From: Selaginella moellendorffii
Taxonomy: Eukaryota > Streptophyta > Lycopodiopsida > Selaginellales > Selaginellaceae
Direction: 5' to 3'
Length of the DNA stretch: 64,000 nt
Assembly: GCF_000143415.4 (NCBI RefSeq)
Contig: NW_003314274.1
Span: 124,001-188,000 of the forward strand
Made by a program: the position numbers and the translations under genes. The first letter of the stretch is position 1, and each line of letters starts with the position of its first letter. The notes beneath the pieces were generated by a model. It was not told the origin of the DNA. It saw only the letters and a program-made list of their open reading frames with translations, and did not search any database. Below, piece after piece: positions 51,115-63,976 of the stretch.

Positions 51115-54100
51115 TTGGCAGAGAAACACAAGAGGGAACACCCCAAAGACCAGGTAACTAACAGCAAAATAAGGCTTCTTAGGGCCATCCTCACACCCAT
51201 GGGTGGAGTGGCCTCAGTCAATGCAATAACCACAAACCTACTTGGCAAAGGCTATGCAGTAGGATGTGGCCACATAAGGCCCTCCAGAAGAATAAACAAG
51301 ACAAAAGTGGCACCACTAGCCTCAACTAATGGAATTGTTGAGCAGCCCCCACCCAAACAGCTGTATAAAGCAGTCAAGAAGAAGGGTGAAGACTCAACAA
51401 GTGGCCAACTAATGCTACCAGAGAACTTTGAGACCCCAAACCACACTACTCATCGAACACAGGACCTTATCAACACTACAAGAGCACAAGTCTATAGGAA
51501 CAGACATTGGGAATGATGACCTCAACATACCACCACCAACATTCCCACCACCAAAAATGCAAGATACAATCCACAAAATCTAGGCTGAAATCTAGCTGGA
51601 ACAACTAAACCATATTATGCTTTTGTCACAAAAATCTCAGATCAGCCATGTGGAACCTCCTTAGCACCAAGTTGCCCTCTTAGCAAGACTTTACTAGTGG
51701 CCTTGTGAGCACTACATCAACACTTGAACGCATTGCCATGCATCTTGATGGCTGGAAGACCCTAAACCCCCATCATTAGGGTGGCCCCCATGGCCATATG
51801 AAGTCTACATAACAACCAACCACTAGATCACAAATGCTTTTGTTTTTACACTCCCCTTAGGGGTCTATCACAAGTTTTTCTTTTAAGAATCACCTCATTA
51901 CTATGCAAGTTTCTCAACCATTTACAAAAGAAATCTTTCTCATCATCTATAACAAGAAGTTCTAATAATCTAATATGCAATAGTGCCTTCAACCCCCACA
52001 AAGAAAATAGGGCACAACCATGCCCAAACAAAAATGCAAAAGGGTGCCCCCACTCAATCAGGACACATGAATCTTGGTTGGAGCATGGAATGTCCGAAGG
52101 TTGACAATGGATCATGGCACCAAACTAAGCAGAATAAGCAGGTATGACATCACAATCCTTAGTGAGACATGGGAGAGCCCAACAGCCCATCCCCCACAAT
52201 ACCCTAAGTACATTGCATACTCCACACCTCAAACGCATCCAAGGGGGACCTACATATATGTCAAGCAAGCTATACACCACTTGGTCCAGGATGTCATCTG
52301 TGCCCCTGCCGCAAACTTTACTGCACTTAGGCTTTAGCTGAACACCACTAAACAATTGATTATTGTCAGCAGCTATTCCTCACTGTCCACAATGTTAACA
52401 ATAGTCACCCCTTTGACCATTTGGTCTGCATGATTGAACTATAGCACTCAGAAGCTACAATTGTGATGCTTGGAGATTTCAACGCACACATGGGATCAAG
52501 CCAAGCTTTAGTCGAGCAAGGAGGTGACCTAACTGAAGCACCAAGTGATTTTCAGCACACGTATACCAATGACAAGAAACTCCTTGCAAATCATGTCAAA
52601 ATTTTCAACTTCTGCACAACAATGCAATTGCTCATTGTCAATGGCATTAAACATTGGCCACCCACAGGGGAACACACATGCATGATGTGGAATGGCGCTA
52701 ACACCAATGACTACACCCTCATCTCACAAGTCACAATTGACACTGTAGCCGACTACCACCTCCAAGACTTTCTTGATTCCAAGATCTCAAACCACCACCC
52801 ACTCAGCATCTCACTACTAGTCCAAAGTTGCACTACAAGCCCACCTCACATCTCCACTGCTGGGCCAAACTTATATGTCCACCCACAGGACATCCCAAAG
52901 TTTCAAGAACAATTCGGAGAGTCTTGGCTACAGAATATGCCCATGCCAAACCAACATGCAACACACTTAATTCAGGCCCTTGTCATAGCAGCCATAGATG
53001 TTTTTTGCCTACGCAAGGTCAAACATGCTATTAGGTTCCCAAAGGCTCACTAGTGGGATGCAAAATGCTCTGTTGCCACCAAACGATAAGAGTTACGCGT
53101 AGGGGTAGTTGACCCAGCCAGGGTGATACACACTTTTTGGCAACTACAAGAAAAAAAAGAAAAGAAGATATATTAAATATGTCAATGATGAATAAATCAA
53201 GAACCTCAGCACCAACTCTACCTGGGCACATCAAATCTTCCACAAACCTCAAGCAATCACGATGTTGAGCAACATGGAGGTTTAGGTGGCATACCTTTAC
53301 AACACTGCTGTACCACTAGTCTTGACATGGCAACACAAGAGGATGGCCACCTTCTCTGTAGAGGACATTGCCAACACCATTCACAAATTGCCAAGATGTC
53401 AAGCTCCAGATGCACAAGGGCTCACTGCCGTGATATTGTTGGCCGTAGATGAAAAGTTCTTTACCCCCATCCTCAAGGGAATTCTCAACAATATAGACAG
53501 CATTGGCTTCCCAACACCATGGATGATCAAACATGTAGTACCACTCCATAAAGTAGGGAACAAAAATGACCCCTTCAACTACAAATGCATCATGATAAGC
53601 AGTGTCTTCTCCAAGCTATATGCTCAAATGTTGGAAAAACTGCTGTCACAGTGAGTAGAAACAACACATGTACGTGCTTGGTGTTAGGCTAGCTTTTGCC
53701 CATGCAAAAGTTGCACATACCACTTGATTAAGTTTCAAATTCTACTAGATTGCTCCTACACAAAAGGAGGTAAGCTCCATGGATTTCAAAAAGGCCTTTG
53801 ACACCAAAAAGGTTTTAGACACTTGCTCTTCCAACAACTAAAGGAACTTGGTGCACCACTTGCCATCGTCAATGCCATAAAGCACCTTTACACCTGCATT
53901 CAAGCCAAGCTCATTGGACAAACAGTAGTCCCCTACAATGCCATTGTTAAGCAAGGATGCCCACTCTCCCCAACATTGTTTGGCATATACATAGATGCAT
54001 TGGAAAGCCTTTTGGCCGAGCGTGACCTCTTCACCACATAAATTGCTGGTCTCTATCTTCATCTCATACTTTATGCCAATGACTTGCTACTCTTTGCTAC

Positions 54101-55104
54101 AATAGAAAAGAAGATGCAGTGGCAGTTAGAGGCCCTCAAGGAATTCTGCCAGGACACAAGTCTCAAGATCAACCTAACCAAAACATAAATTGTGATCTTC
54201 AGCTCGAAAACAAGCCACACCTTGCTCCACTATCAAAGACAGGAGGTCCTACAAGTTACCCCTTACAAGTACCTTAGTTATCACCTTCACCATTAGTGAA
54301 TATGGACCACTAGAGTAGCTCAACACGAAGTCACAGTTGAACTCCCAGCAGTTGAACTCTACTGAACTCACTCTACCAAGCAGCCCTCTATTGGTGGGAT
54401 GCAAGAAAGGAGCACTATCAGGCCAAGGTCCACACCATGCTACTATATGGCTGTACTGCCTGGGCCCCCAGCTAATCAGCAACAAGCTGGTCCCACCTAG
54501 AAGGGCTTAATTGAACCTTCATTGCCAATGACTTTGGCATCAAATAGAAAGCATCCTATAGCTTGCTATGCATGGAGATTGGACTGCTCCTAGTTGAAAT
54601 CCAAGCATGGAAATGGACCATGTAGTTCATACTCTCCATGTGGAAGGACACATTCAACTATTGTGCTCAGGCAGCTATTGCAAACTTGATCCAGCTTGAC
54701 ACTGAAAGAGCCAGGGATGCTGGAAGGCTTGTTGAAAGTGGATGGAATGCTTTGGCTTGAACTTCAATGGACTGCTGGACTAACTAGTCACCACAGTCCC
54801 CCCAGCTTGGATCAGCCTTGCATTTAAAGGCTAGTTGGCAAGCTCAAATAGGAACTCCCACTTCCAAGACTACCTCAACAACATCAACCCTGGGAGAATC
54901 ATCAGCCCCAACATCCACAACTCCACAAGCTACACCACCATACGCATCCTTGCAAAATACCAAATGAGTGCACACTCACTTCATGTCGAGCTAGGCCGAA
55001 GACAGACGCCAGTCATGCCCAGAGATGCCCACCTTTGCCCCCTGTGCAAGACAGGAACAAAGACCTTGTCGCATGTCATATATGACTACCCCGTTTACAT
55101 GTGA
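51115..55104 (+). pseudogene. Decayed LINE (non-LTR retrotransposon): endonuclease, RT, zinc-ribbon end
   Basis: Plus-strand coding relics in LINE order. A first ORF at 51115-51516 has no domain. AP-like endonuclease pieces follow: GAWNVRRLTMDHGTKLSRIS at about 52080, GDFNAHMGS at about 52470, and ISNHHPLSISLL at about 52790 (usual S-D-H sequence as SNHH). RT pieces are FSVEDIANTIHKLPRCQAPD (about 53360), MIKHVVPLHKVGN (about 53525), KQGCPLSPTLFGIYIDALES (about 53950) and LILYANDLLLF (about 54065; normal YADD is YAND). The C-terminal region has DAHLCPLCKTGTKTLSHVI near 55025. Several stops and frameshifts separate the pieces, so it is inactive. No poly-A tail or target duplication is visible. 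Confidence 0.85.
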
Positions 55105-56610
55105 CTATGGCTCTTCTTCCCCACACTGGACTTCCATACGACCTCCTAGCATTCATGGGGAACATGCAGCAATGATTCCTCTTTCTCCATACGACTTGAA
55201 TGATTAATATTGAGAGTGAAAAATTCAATAACATTTATACATGTGGTTTGCACTTGAATATCACTAACACAAACATGAGGTATTACAAGTACTAAACAGC
55301 TTTTATGTAAAATTACATCACATGTTTTTCATTTCTTTTTTCTGCTCATTAAAATAAAATAGAATAAAATAACTTCAATAGAAAGAATAGACAACATTGT
55401 GGCAGCTGGCAAGCAGTAAAGATAGATAGCCAACTAACAATTAAATATATACTATACTAATTATAGTTTTCAATCGGTTTAAAAACACAAAAGCTGAACA
55501 AACAATAAACCAATCTTTATCTTTATAGTTTTCTTATAAATTCAGAAACTAATATTTCCTTGTTCCTAAACTAACGACCTATATAAACTGTAAAAACCTT
55601 TTCACTCAAGTTATTTGGAAACCAAAAGGTTTCTTCTTTTCTTAATTGTACAAGACAGTGCTTCATTTCTCCAAAGAATATTCAACCAATGGTAATTTTT
55701 TGCTCTTGTGAGAACATCTTGTTATCTTTTTTTTTTTAATTCTGAGTCACTTTTATCTTATCTCATATCCTATTCTTCCAATCTATCAGCATCACAAATT
55801 TACATTATAATATTGAATGCATTTGCTTGAATTTCTGAAAGGAAGCATAATCATTTTACAAATGTTTCAATATTCTGCAGTTTGATCAATCACCATGCTG
55901 TATCAAAGAGAGGGAATAAGACAATGTTGTATATCTGTTCCCAAGAACTTGTTGAGAACCCATGTCTGTGGCCACAACACTCTTACGAATCGCTGTACGT
56001 AACTCTACCAATCCTAGTACAAAATTCAATAAACCCACAAAACTCAGATGGGATGTTATTACTTGCAAGCAAAGGAAACTAGAAGAAGAGATGATCATCT
56101 TGCTCAGGGCCACTTTCAACTTTTTCAAGGCTGGGAGAGATATTACTCAGAGATGCAGTTTCGCCACAAGTATTAGTGAAGTTCCAGAGGTTGCAACAGA
56201 AAAACAAGCCTCTCTGTCTAGAGCTCCCTTCACTTGGACTCCTGCTAGTGTGGAGTTGAGTGCGTTGCTCCATGGCACAGCAGCATGAAGAGTCATCGTC
56301 TCCATAGCTCCACCAGAAAGGCAACTTGCCGCTCTTGAGGTAAGTTGCATTTCTTACTTCTATTCTTCTAACTTAGTTGTCCACAGTTCAGGGTCCATGA
56401 ACTTGTCCGCTTGACCTTGCCATAAGCCAACACATCTGCTTGGGCGAAAAAATTGCACATAAGCTCGTCATTGTTACTAATAATCTCATCTGAATGAATC
56501 GTTAACCTGTGGTAACGAGAGAAATAAAAATCTTCTTACTTCTCAAAAACAGTGATTGCTGGCTTTTGATGATTCCAATGAAGCTGCATGGAACAACTTG
56601 ATGTTTGTTA
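55105..56610. other. AT-rich spacer; no gene recognised
   Basis: 55200-55860 is AT-rich and non-coding. 55880-56350 has overlapping ORFs on both strands with no known motif; it might belong to the ARF-GEF fragment to the right, but I cannot align it. Confidence 0.45.
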
Positions 56611-57047
56611 CTATCTGAAAGTATTGAGCCCTCCTTCACCAAGCTTTAAGGTGCAAAAATGCAGAAAAGCGAGAGCATTGAGGCCGATATCATCATTAAA
56701 CTTGTTGTTTATGAATGCAAGAAGGCAATTCACAGTCTCTGAATATTGTGTTCTCAATTTCAGTAATGTGTTGAAAGTAATCTCTAACAACTTTCTCCAC
56801 TGGTTCAAATGCAAGATAGACAATGCCGCTATCTCTATTTGTTGCAGCAGTAGTAAAGACCTGTAATTGATAAAGCATTCATACCTTGTCCAAAATGACT
56901 CAAAACTTTGTTACCATAAACAGCCAGATTTCACGTTGCCAACTCAGATCCTGCCTTTGTTGAGACCTGTGGTACTCAGGAGGAACTTGGCGACCTCTTC
57001 AGGAATTTTCTCCACTTTCTTGGTTTTTACAAAAAAATCAATACCCT
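56611..57047 (-). pseudogene. BIG-type ARF-GEF (Sec7) pseudogene fragment
   Basis: Minus-strand reading gives KGIDFFVKTKKVEKIPEEVA and KFLLSTTGLNKGRI (57047-56950), the region just before and into the Sec7 domain of plant BIG proteins. A stop follows, and then VGNVKSGC, which in intact BIG lies several hundred residues downstream. After an intron-like gap come VFTTAATNRDSGIVYLAFEP, VEKVVRDYFQHITEIENTIF and, after a one-base frameshift, VNCLLAFINNKFNDDIGLNA and LAFLHFCTLKLGEGGLN, the HDS helices downstream of Sec7. The catalytic Sec7 core is deleted. Intact BIGs activate ARF GTPases in vesicle traffic. Confidence 0.8.
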
Positions 57048-60000
57048 TGCAAATAGTATGATTTCTTCCTGCATAGTGTAAAAAGCTTGTAATTGAATGC
57101 CAAGTCCTTCATTCATCCCTGGTGTATAAGGTGGAAAATTTATATAAGAAATTCACAGTGCTGGCGCTTATTTACAATGAAGCAAGGATAGAGATTACCT
57201 AAAGCTCAAGGAAACACATCTTTACTCAAAAGTAACTGCACTTTCAGTTGATGCTTGGTCTATTGCTGGTTCATTGGTCTATTGCAGTATTGCAGTCCAG
57301 TGTGCTGTTCAGAAGTCGTTCAGAAATCGGTGTCCTCAGCAGTCGTGTGTGTGTCTGTGTAGAGAGAGGCTACTTTGCAGTTCAAAATCTGCCCAATCTC
57401 CCCAAAAGTTGGAGCGTCATTACAAAGTTGAAGCATGAAGTTTTTAAATTTTAACCATTAGATCAAAAGTATATTCTTAGATAAAAGAATATGTGACACT
57501 TAGATGCCAGATGCCAATAAGAGGTTTAGCCAAAAATAAAAAAATTAAAAAGGCAAATAGTTTAGGAGATTGCAAATATCAACTAGTAAATTTCTTCTAA
57601 TTCTTTTAAAATTTAATGTTACAGGTTAAATATAATGCATTTAGTGAAATTTGGCTTTTTTATCAGCTTCAAAATTTACATCAATTCATTGAAGTTTTTT
57701 GTAGTGATTAGAGTAAATTACAAAATAATAAATTCACTAAGATTTACAAACTTTATAAAACTTAATATTTGGTTTTTAATGGCAAAACAAGTTCAATAAC
57801 TACTGTTTAAAATGAAATGTTTAGATATTAGTTTTATCTTTTACTAGATTAATTACACTTGTGATAATGCTAAGAAATCACTTGAAAATTATTAGAAAAA
57901 TTAACAATGAAACTAAAATATTACAAATTTTACTCTAAATTTTAATTTTTTAAATTATTTTTATTATAAATTTAAGGAGTGAAGATGTAAATCTAATTCT
58001 ATGATTTAGAGACATATGTAATGTATTAGTAAACATTTATTTATATTTATCATTCTAGTGATCATACTTAGAAGCATACTTTTCATCTTACTTATGCTTT
58101 TTGAGTTAGTTGCAAAATCCATTAATGATATCTATTTAGCCACGTATATTGCTATTCGGTGCTTAGTATTAGAGGGGGCATAATATCATATATTTGCCAT
58201 CTTTCTATATTTGCTAAAGTGTATTTTACCATCACTCTTCATGAGAGAATTTGAACTTTAACTTTTACTCATGAGATTTTGAACTCAAATTATATTAAAA
58301 ATTAATTTTCATTCATAGGTTGGACCAAATTAGTTTCTAAAAACATTATAAAACTAGGACTTTGTATTTAAAATCTTTAACACAAATTCATTTTTTTCTT
58401 CTTTTATTTAGTATTTGATTAGTAATTTCATCATCTTCCCTCTCTTGATGACAAGCTCTTGATAGTTTTAACAGTCTAAGTACAAAGCTCTTGCACCATT
58501 CATTCATAGGTGAACATGATCCAAACCACTACAAACAAACATTGTATCACAATAGCCATAGAAGGCCATAAGAAAAAGATCACAGAGCAACAAAGGTGAC
58601 AACTTCTATGCTAAACTCACTTTGTGTAAATTGCATTTTGTTTTGGCTTTTCCACTTCGACTTAAAACTCTCTAAGGTCAAGATAGAAAATTAAATGCAA
58701 TGTTTACTTGAGACTCAAGTCTTATTATTCCTTCTTGCAACTAGCTCTAGGAATTAGCTAACGCTTGGAAGAGTTTGCATAGCTCTGTTCTTCCACTGTC
58801 TACCTTACCAGGACTCGTCCACACGGTGACTACTAGGGTGACTTCTAATTCAAACATCATATGTCTTGAACTTGCACAACATATTGACATTCGAGATCTC
58901 CCTAAATGCCCAAGTCTTGTTTAAAAACATTTGTGAATCATAGCATCACATGGTTCTTGGAGCTCCTTCTCTCAATAAGTCCTTGATTCTTAATCGGCAT
59001 ACAGCCTGGTGCGCAGGATATATGAATATTGGTGTTGAGACATCCATGCAAACGATCACAAACAATAGTGGCCAAGTTCTTGGGACAAACTCCTCTTTAT
59101 GTGAGCTACTATCCACAGCAGCAGCCAGCCAGCCAAGAACGGCGGCAAGTGTTGGACGACTAGAGAACTCCACTTTGACAATGGTGGGTATCTATCTTAA
59201 CAGTGGAATCTACTTACCTGGGAGCCACACCGAGTTGAGGATCACGAGAGGGACGGCTAACAAATGTGACATCACATTCTAGGGGCAAGAAGTACTTGAA
59301 GCAATTTGCAGATCTCCCACCGACTTTACCTGGTTAGAAGCGACAATATGAGCTGTTGGAAGCATTCCCCAGCTACCAAGCATCTTACTTCAACTCTAAC
59401 AAGTAGGTGCAATAGAGAATTGAGCTTATTGAGCAAGTCTACGAGTGCAAATTGCTAGACCATGTTTGTGAACTGGAAATAAGAAATAGTCTCATTGGAT
59501 TGCGACAGTAGCTTAGGAAAGTGGTGGATGCCATGAAGGAGATGGGGAATGAGCTCATAAAGTACAAATATAATTGGAGCTCGGGAATTTGAAGTTCAAG
59601 TGAAGATCTCTACTTTTTGAAAGTATCAATTTAACTTCAAAATTATCAATATAGCTTGTATGTAAAGATAAGATTGCCATACCAACGGTTGCAGTGACTT
59701 TTTGTCATGGAATTGCAACAATAAAAAGCCTATGGTGAGAACCATGCAACTATACTAATGAGGACAAATACATTTGTAGATCCGGGTTTAATGTAAATCC
59801 TTTTCAAGACAGCATTCCAAACTTGTGCTTGGCACTGAAGAAATATTATTCTGAATTTGGTTTTATTTCCTCAAAAGCTAAATGTTATAGAAGATATATT
59901 GGCCTCGAGGGCCATTGAAGATGATAACAAGCTAATAGTCTCTAGTGTAAATCTTTGATTTATTCACAATATGGTAAGAGAATAAATAAAAGAAAGAAAG

Positions 60001-60389
60001 AAGAAAAATGAAGAAAGAGGCAATTTTATGACATCTTTAACTGTATATATACACATATACACATGACGAAGTATGACTTATAAAAGCAAGTTCAGAAAAC
60101 AAATGCTTTTTGCTAGAAACTAAAACCACATCTATGATATATATAAATTGTAAACCAAACAGTTTACATTCTCGTGAACTAGGGTTATATATATTTAAAA
60201 TATTAAATATTGTAAACCTATAATATATATCGCTATATATATCGCAACTTAAGCATAGCTCTACCGCTTCCTGGCAGCAGACGTCAATCGCTTGGAAACA
60301 AACGGGACCTGGATTCGCCTCCATGATGTGAAGTTCTGTGCGACAGTCGATCAGCGCAGCAGACGCTGAGCTCCTGCGTCTCGTATCGT
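57048..60389. other. AT-rich spacer with weak coding relics
   Basis: 57450-58500 and 59600-60250 are AT-rich and stop-dense. 58946-59580 is less AT-rich; the plus strand near 59300-59590 reads like an old coding sequence broken by stops (for example QYELLEAFPSYQASYFNSNK, LLDHVCELEIRNSLIGLRQ), family unknown. Confidence 0.45.
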
Positions 60390-62170
60390 CATTAAGGACC
60401 CCTGTGACCCCGGAATGCTATTCCAGTATTCCGTGTTCGGTGCTCCATGTGTTCCATGATCCCCCGGCTCCGTTGCCATCCGCCAGGCAGTCGACATCGA
60501 TCTCTGAAGAGCCCGTCAGATACTTGTCGTCTGTCAGGATCGACTACTTCAAACCCCCGTCTCCAAGTACTCTTCCAGGCTTTTCGTTGCTGTAAACTAT
60601 CTCCATGGCCCGTCCACCAAGAACATAGGAAGGACGGACAAGGACCGCCTCTCTGCAATCTCCAATGCGCCCTCTGCCTCCAGACGAGCTGCTATTCCCA
60701 GCTGCTTGAACAGCCTTTCCTGTCCTGGACAGCATCGATAGAATTTGGAGAAGCCTCGTCCAGACAGTTTTGTAAAGGCACCGCCAGCCTCAAAGATGTT
60801 TGGCAAGCAAACTGCCCGTCCGGCTTCTCCAAATCAATGATATTCAAGACCGCGGCTGAAAAGCCAGACCACCTCTCGCATCATAGCCAGTTGAGACGGG
60901 AATTCATCATCTGTTGTCTTAAATCCTATTTCCTGGAACGGAAAAAAAAAACGCGCCAGTCAATCAAGGAGTAACGATCATAAAACAAACCAACCAAAGC
61001 AGTAACTTAACAAGAACAAACAGGAGGAGCATGTACATACGTGAAGTACGAAGGATGTATGACAGCAGCAGTAGTCGAATTCACAGAATTCAATTCCTTG
61101 TCCGATACGATCGGGACCACCACCAAGGATCAATACCTTCTTCCTGTTGCAAGCCTGGGGCTATCGTCGTAGGATGAGTACCTGTAAGGTGTGTTGGCTT
61201 CGAACTCTGCAGCACAGGTGTTAAATGCTGGCACCACTCCCAGAGCTATCCTGTGAGCTCGAACCTCTGGTTCGGCAGTTTTTGTAGCATAAGTAACTTG
61301 TCTGTCGCCAAAAACCTCGTTGCTTGATCTGGTACATAGCTGTGTCAGCTTTGTGTTGGACAGAAACTCCTCCACCACGAATAACTCCTTGAGCTGTCCC
61401 AGGAACCACGGATCGAAAAAAGTCAGCTCGCAAATTTCTTCCGAGCTCGTTCTCCGCGTAAACGGAATATATCCGGAACTGGTTACTTAATCCCCTCGGC
61501 GTCACTTGAGTTCTTTGGTACCTTCGCAACATCCAAAGCCACCCGCTCCCAACGGCCTTCGAAAACGATTCCTGGAAAGTCCGCCTTCATCTGAATGGTA
61601 AGTATGGAACCTGCGATCCCGGAAACTCCTGAAAAGCAGAGCGTGGAATCTGCACACACTACACACAAAGCAAACGGGAATCCTCGTAAGAAGAAGGACG
61701 AGAAAGACAGGGACGCAAGAGAACTGACCTTCGTGACCGCACAATCCATAGATGGCTCAAAACTAGCAAGGTGCCTTTCGTTGGGAATCTGGTCCAAAGT
61801 GCAGCTTTATAGAAAAACCAGTGACCTTTGAAGCCAGCGCCGACGATCTCTGGATAACCATCACTTCTCAGATTTACTGCAAACTGGACGTTGGAGCCAC
61901 CGCATTCAACACCTTTCTCTCGGCTCTAGCTTGGTCCCGCGGTCTCTCGTATCCTTTTCTGTCAGGATCTGAGCTGGTGCTACTGTGAAAAAGTGCGAAC
62001 AAAGCCATGGGGTCGATGTTCTCGATCAAGCAGACGATGACACAAGTTGTCAGCGGGGTCCCCCTTAACTCCTATTTCGCACTCCTTCCAACCACGCCAA
62101 GCAAGGACTTCTCAACCGAGACCTGTGAAGTGATGCTCGCTGTCAAGCTTTAAAATAGATTTGAGCTCCT
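60390..62170 (-). pseudogene. CARB: Carbamoyl-phosphate synthase large subunit pseudogene
   Basis: Colinear minus-strand pieces of CarB, which makes carbamoyl phosphate for pyrimidines and arginine in plastids. From the N-terminal side: VEKSLLG-like and WKECEIGV (62125-62065), GGSNVQFAVN (61906-61871), LDQIPNERHLASFEPSMD (about 61800-61745), GSILTIQMKADFPG (about 61610-61570), FGDRQVTYATKTAEPEVRAH and RIALGVVPAF (about 61310-61220), CAAEFEANTPYRYSSYDD (61215-61160), [19 protein letters not shown] (about 61150-61090), VLNIIDLEKPDG (about 60850-60810), LVRPSYVLGGRAMEIVYS (about 60645-60590) and SEIDVDCLADGNG (about 60510-60460). The pieces lie in different frames with stops, and large parts between them are lost. 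Some introns seem retained, so this is a genomic rather than a processed copy. Confidence 0.85.
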
Positions 62171-62434
62171 CCTCCTGTTGTACGCATTACCCCATCCGAT
62201 CCGATCCGTGGGTATGCGTGGAAGGAATCGGTGTAACAGCCGTTCGAGTCACTCCCTTTGAAATTCTCCGTTCTTCTTATCGCGCTTGGCTACCCTGGGA
62301 CGCAAGCTTGAAAGCCTACGATGCTTATCGTAAGTCATAGAGGCCGGATACTTTGGTGCCGATGAAAGGTGTGGAACTCTTTTGGAACTGCAAGGGATCT
62401 CTTGCGGTCACGCAGGAGTTGAGCTTTGGCAAGT

Positions 62435-62475
62435 GAATTTTGCTTTGATTATTCGTCCTGCATTTACCGTTCAGC
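62435..62475 (+). pseudogene. Inverted CARB fragment
   Basis: Plus-strand FALIIRPAFT matches the very conserved (P/A)LIIRPAFT of the first CarB ATP-grasp domain, which should lie upstream of the main pseudogene but on the minus strand. Only about 10-12 residues are recognisable, then the similarity ends. Confidence 0.5.
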
Positions 62476-62479
62476 CGCC

Positions 62480-63976
62480 ATCGCTGCCTCTAGCAAACAC
62501 CTTAGGCCGAGAAATCCATTCCCCACACCGGGAAATGCGAGCGAGAATGCAGGCGCCGGCGGCACATCGACGCCTCGAAATCTAGCAGCTAGAGTCTCCT
62601 CCGCCATGAAATCCAGCTCCGAAACGCCTACCTCGGCTCAGCCACGCTTTCTAGGGCTCCTCAGACACCCTAATCGAAGATCGTTAATTAGAAGTATAGC
62701 CGATTGAGACGTATATTGTATAAATACGCATCCAGTACATTTATTGTATCGCCCACGTACACACACACTCACACACACATACAACTAAGGCTGCATGATT
62801 GGTGACAAGTATGGTCGACCAGATATTATACAAAACCTCTTGAAAGACTATAACGGCTGGTGGTTGGTATTTCTACGTCCGCGGCCGTACGAAGTCTTTG
62901 ATTTTGTTAAGCGTATAAACACGTGGGTCAAGCACTAATCTAACAATCCGGCCGCCCCCGCCAAACAACACTGGCATGGCAATGATCCGCCAAACAAAAA
63001 CAACGAGACTAAGCTATGGGAGTGGCATCTCTTGGGAGTCCTTTGAAAGGAATTTTGGATGTTTAGAAGAACAGCGTGCGTGATTGATTGATGGAACCAC
63101 ATTTGGGAACAAGTTGTGCCTTGTCCCAACGCGTTTGTTTTGGGCCGTTTAGTTACAAGCTGGTTTTAAGAACATTAGATTTACGGCCCAAAGCCAAAAG
63201 TTTGGCCAACTAACATTTAACAAAAAATGGGTGAGAGCATAAATTTGCCAAATGGTGGCTTTTTGGGAAGCTCGAATGTGCCAATTGCGGCATCTAGTGA
63301 AGGGCAGAAGGATCACAATGCTCCCATAAGTAAGATTCGTTGCTTTGTTATTCTTTTTTCCACCATAACATTGCCAAATAGCTAGACCGAAATTTCTGCC
63401 GTACGGACGGGGCGAAAGTGGACCACTCCTGGCCGCCTGGCGAAAGTACAACCGGTTGAGTAACCCAAGCTATAGCACAAACAAGTTTTACCACGCCAAA
63501 AAGTCCACTGGAGTCATCGCATCGGCCATCTAGTATTACTTAAAGCACCGCCCCCTTGCTCATCGCCTTTCATTGCCATTGCTCGCTCCTTCCTCGGCCC
63601 GTTTTTTAGGTCACTATAAGCGCTTTGGCTTTGTTTTACCCTGTGTTCCCGGGGCGGGGCGCTGCCCGCGCGAGAGAAGGCGCGAGGGGAATTTCTTGGT
63701 GTCGCGCGCGCGGCCGCGATTTCTGGAGCGCCGAGGAGCCGCTCGGATGCCCGTCGCCAATGCAGATGTCGCCGCCGCGCCTCACTCTCTCCAAGAATCC
63801 CTGCCTGGGGAGCGCGCACAACAGGCCCGGGATGCGGCATTCTGTCCAGATTTCGGGCGGGGCTGAGCTCCGGATGGTGTGATTGAGCACCGGATTGACG
63901 AGATTTTGCCAAGAAATCAGCCTCTCTCTCGCCCCGCTGCTCTCTTTGCTCTCGCTCCTCCTGCCGCGCCGCCGCG
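62480..63976. other. Spacer; right end becomes GC-rich
   Basis: Contains a short CA run near 62760-62785 and no gene I can identify up to 63500. 63600-63900 is GC- and CpG-rich and looks like the promoter and leader of a gene starting near the window edge. Small ORFs on both strands follow from that composition. Confidence 0.4.
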
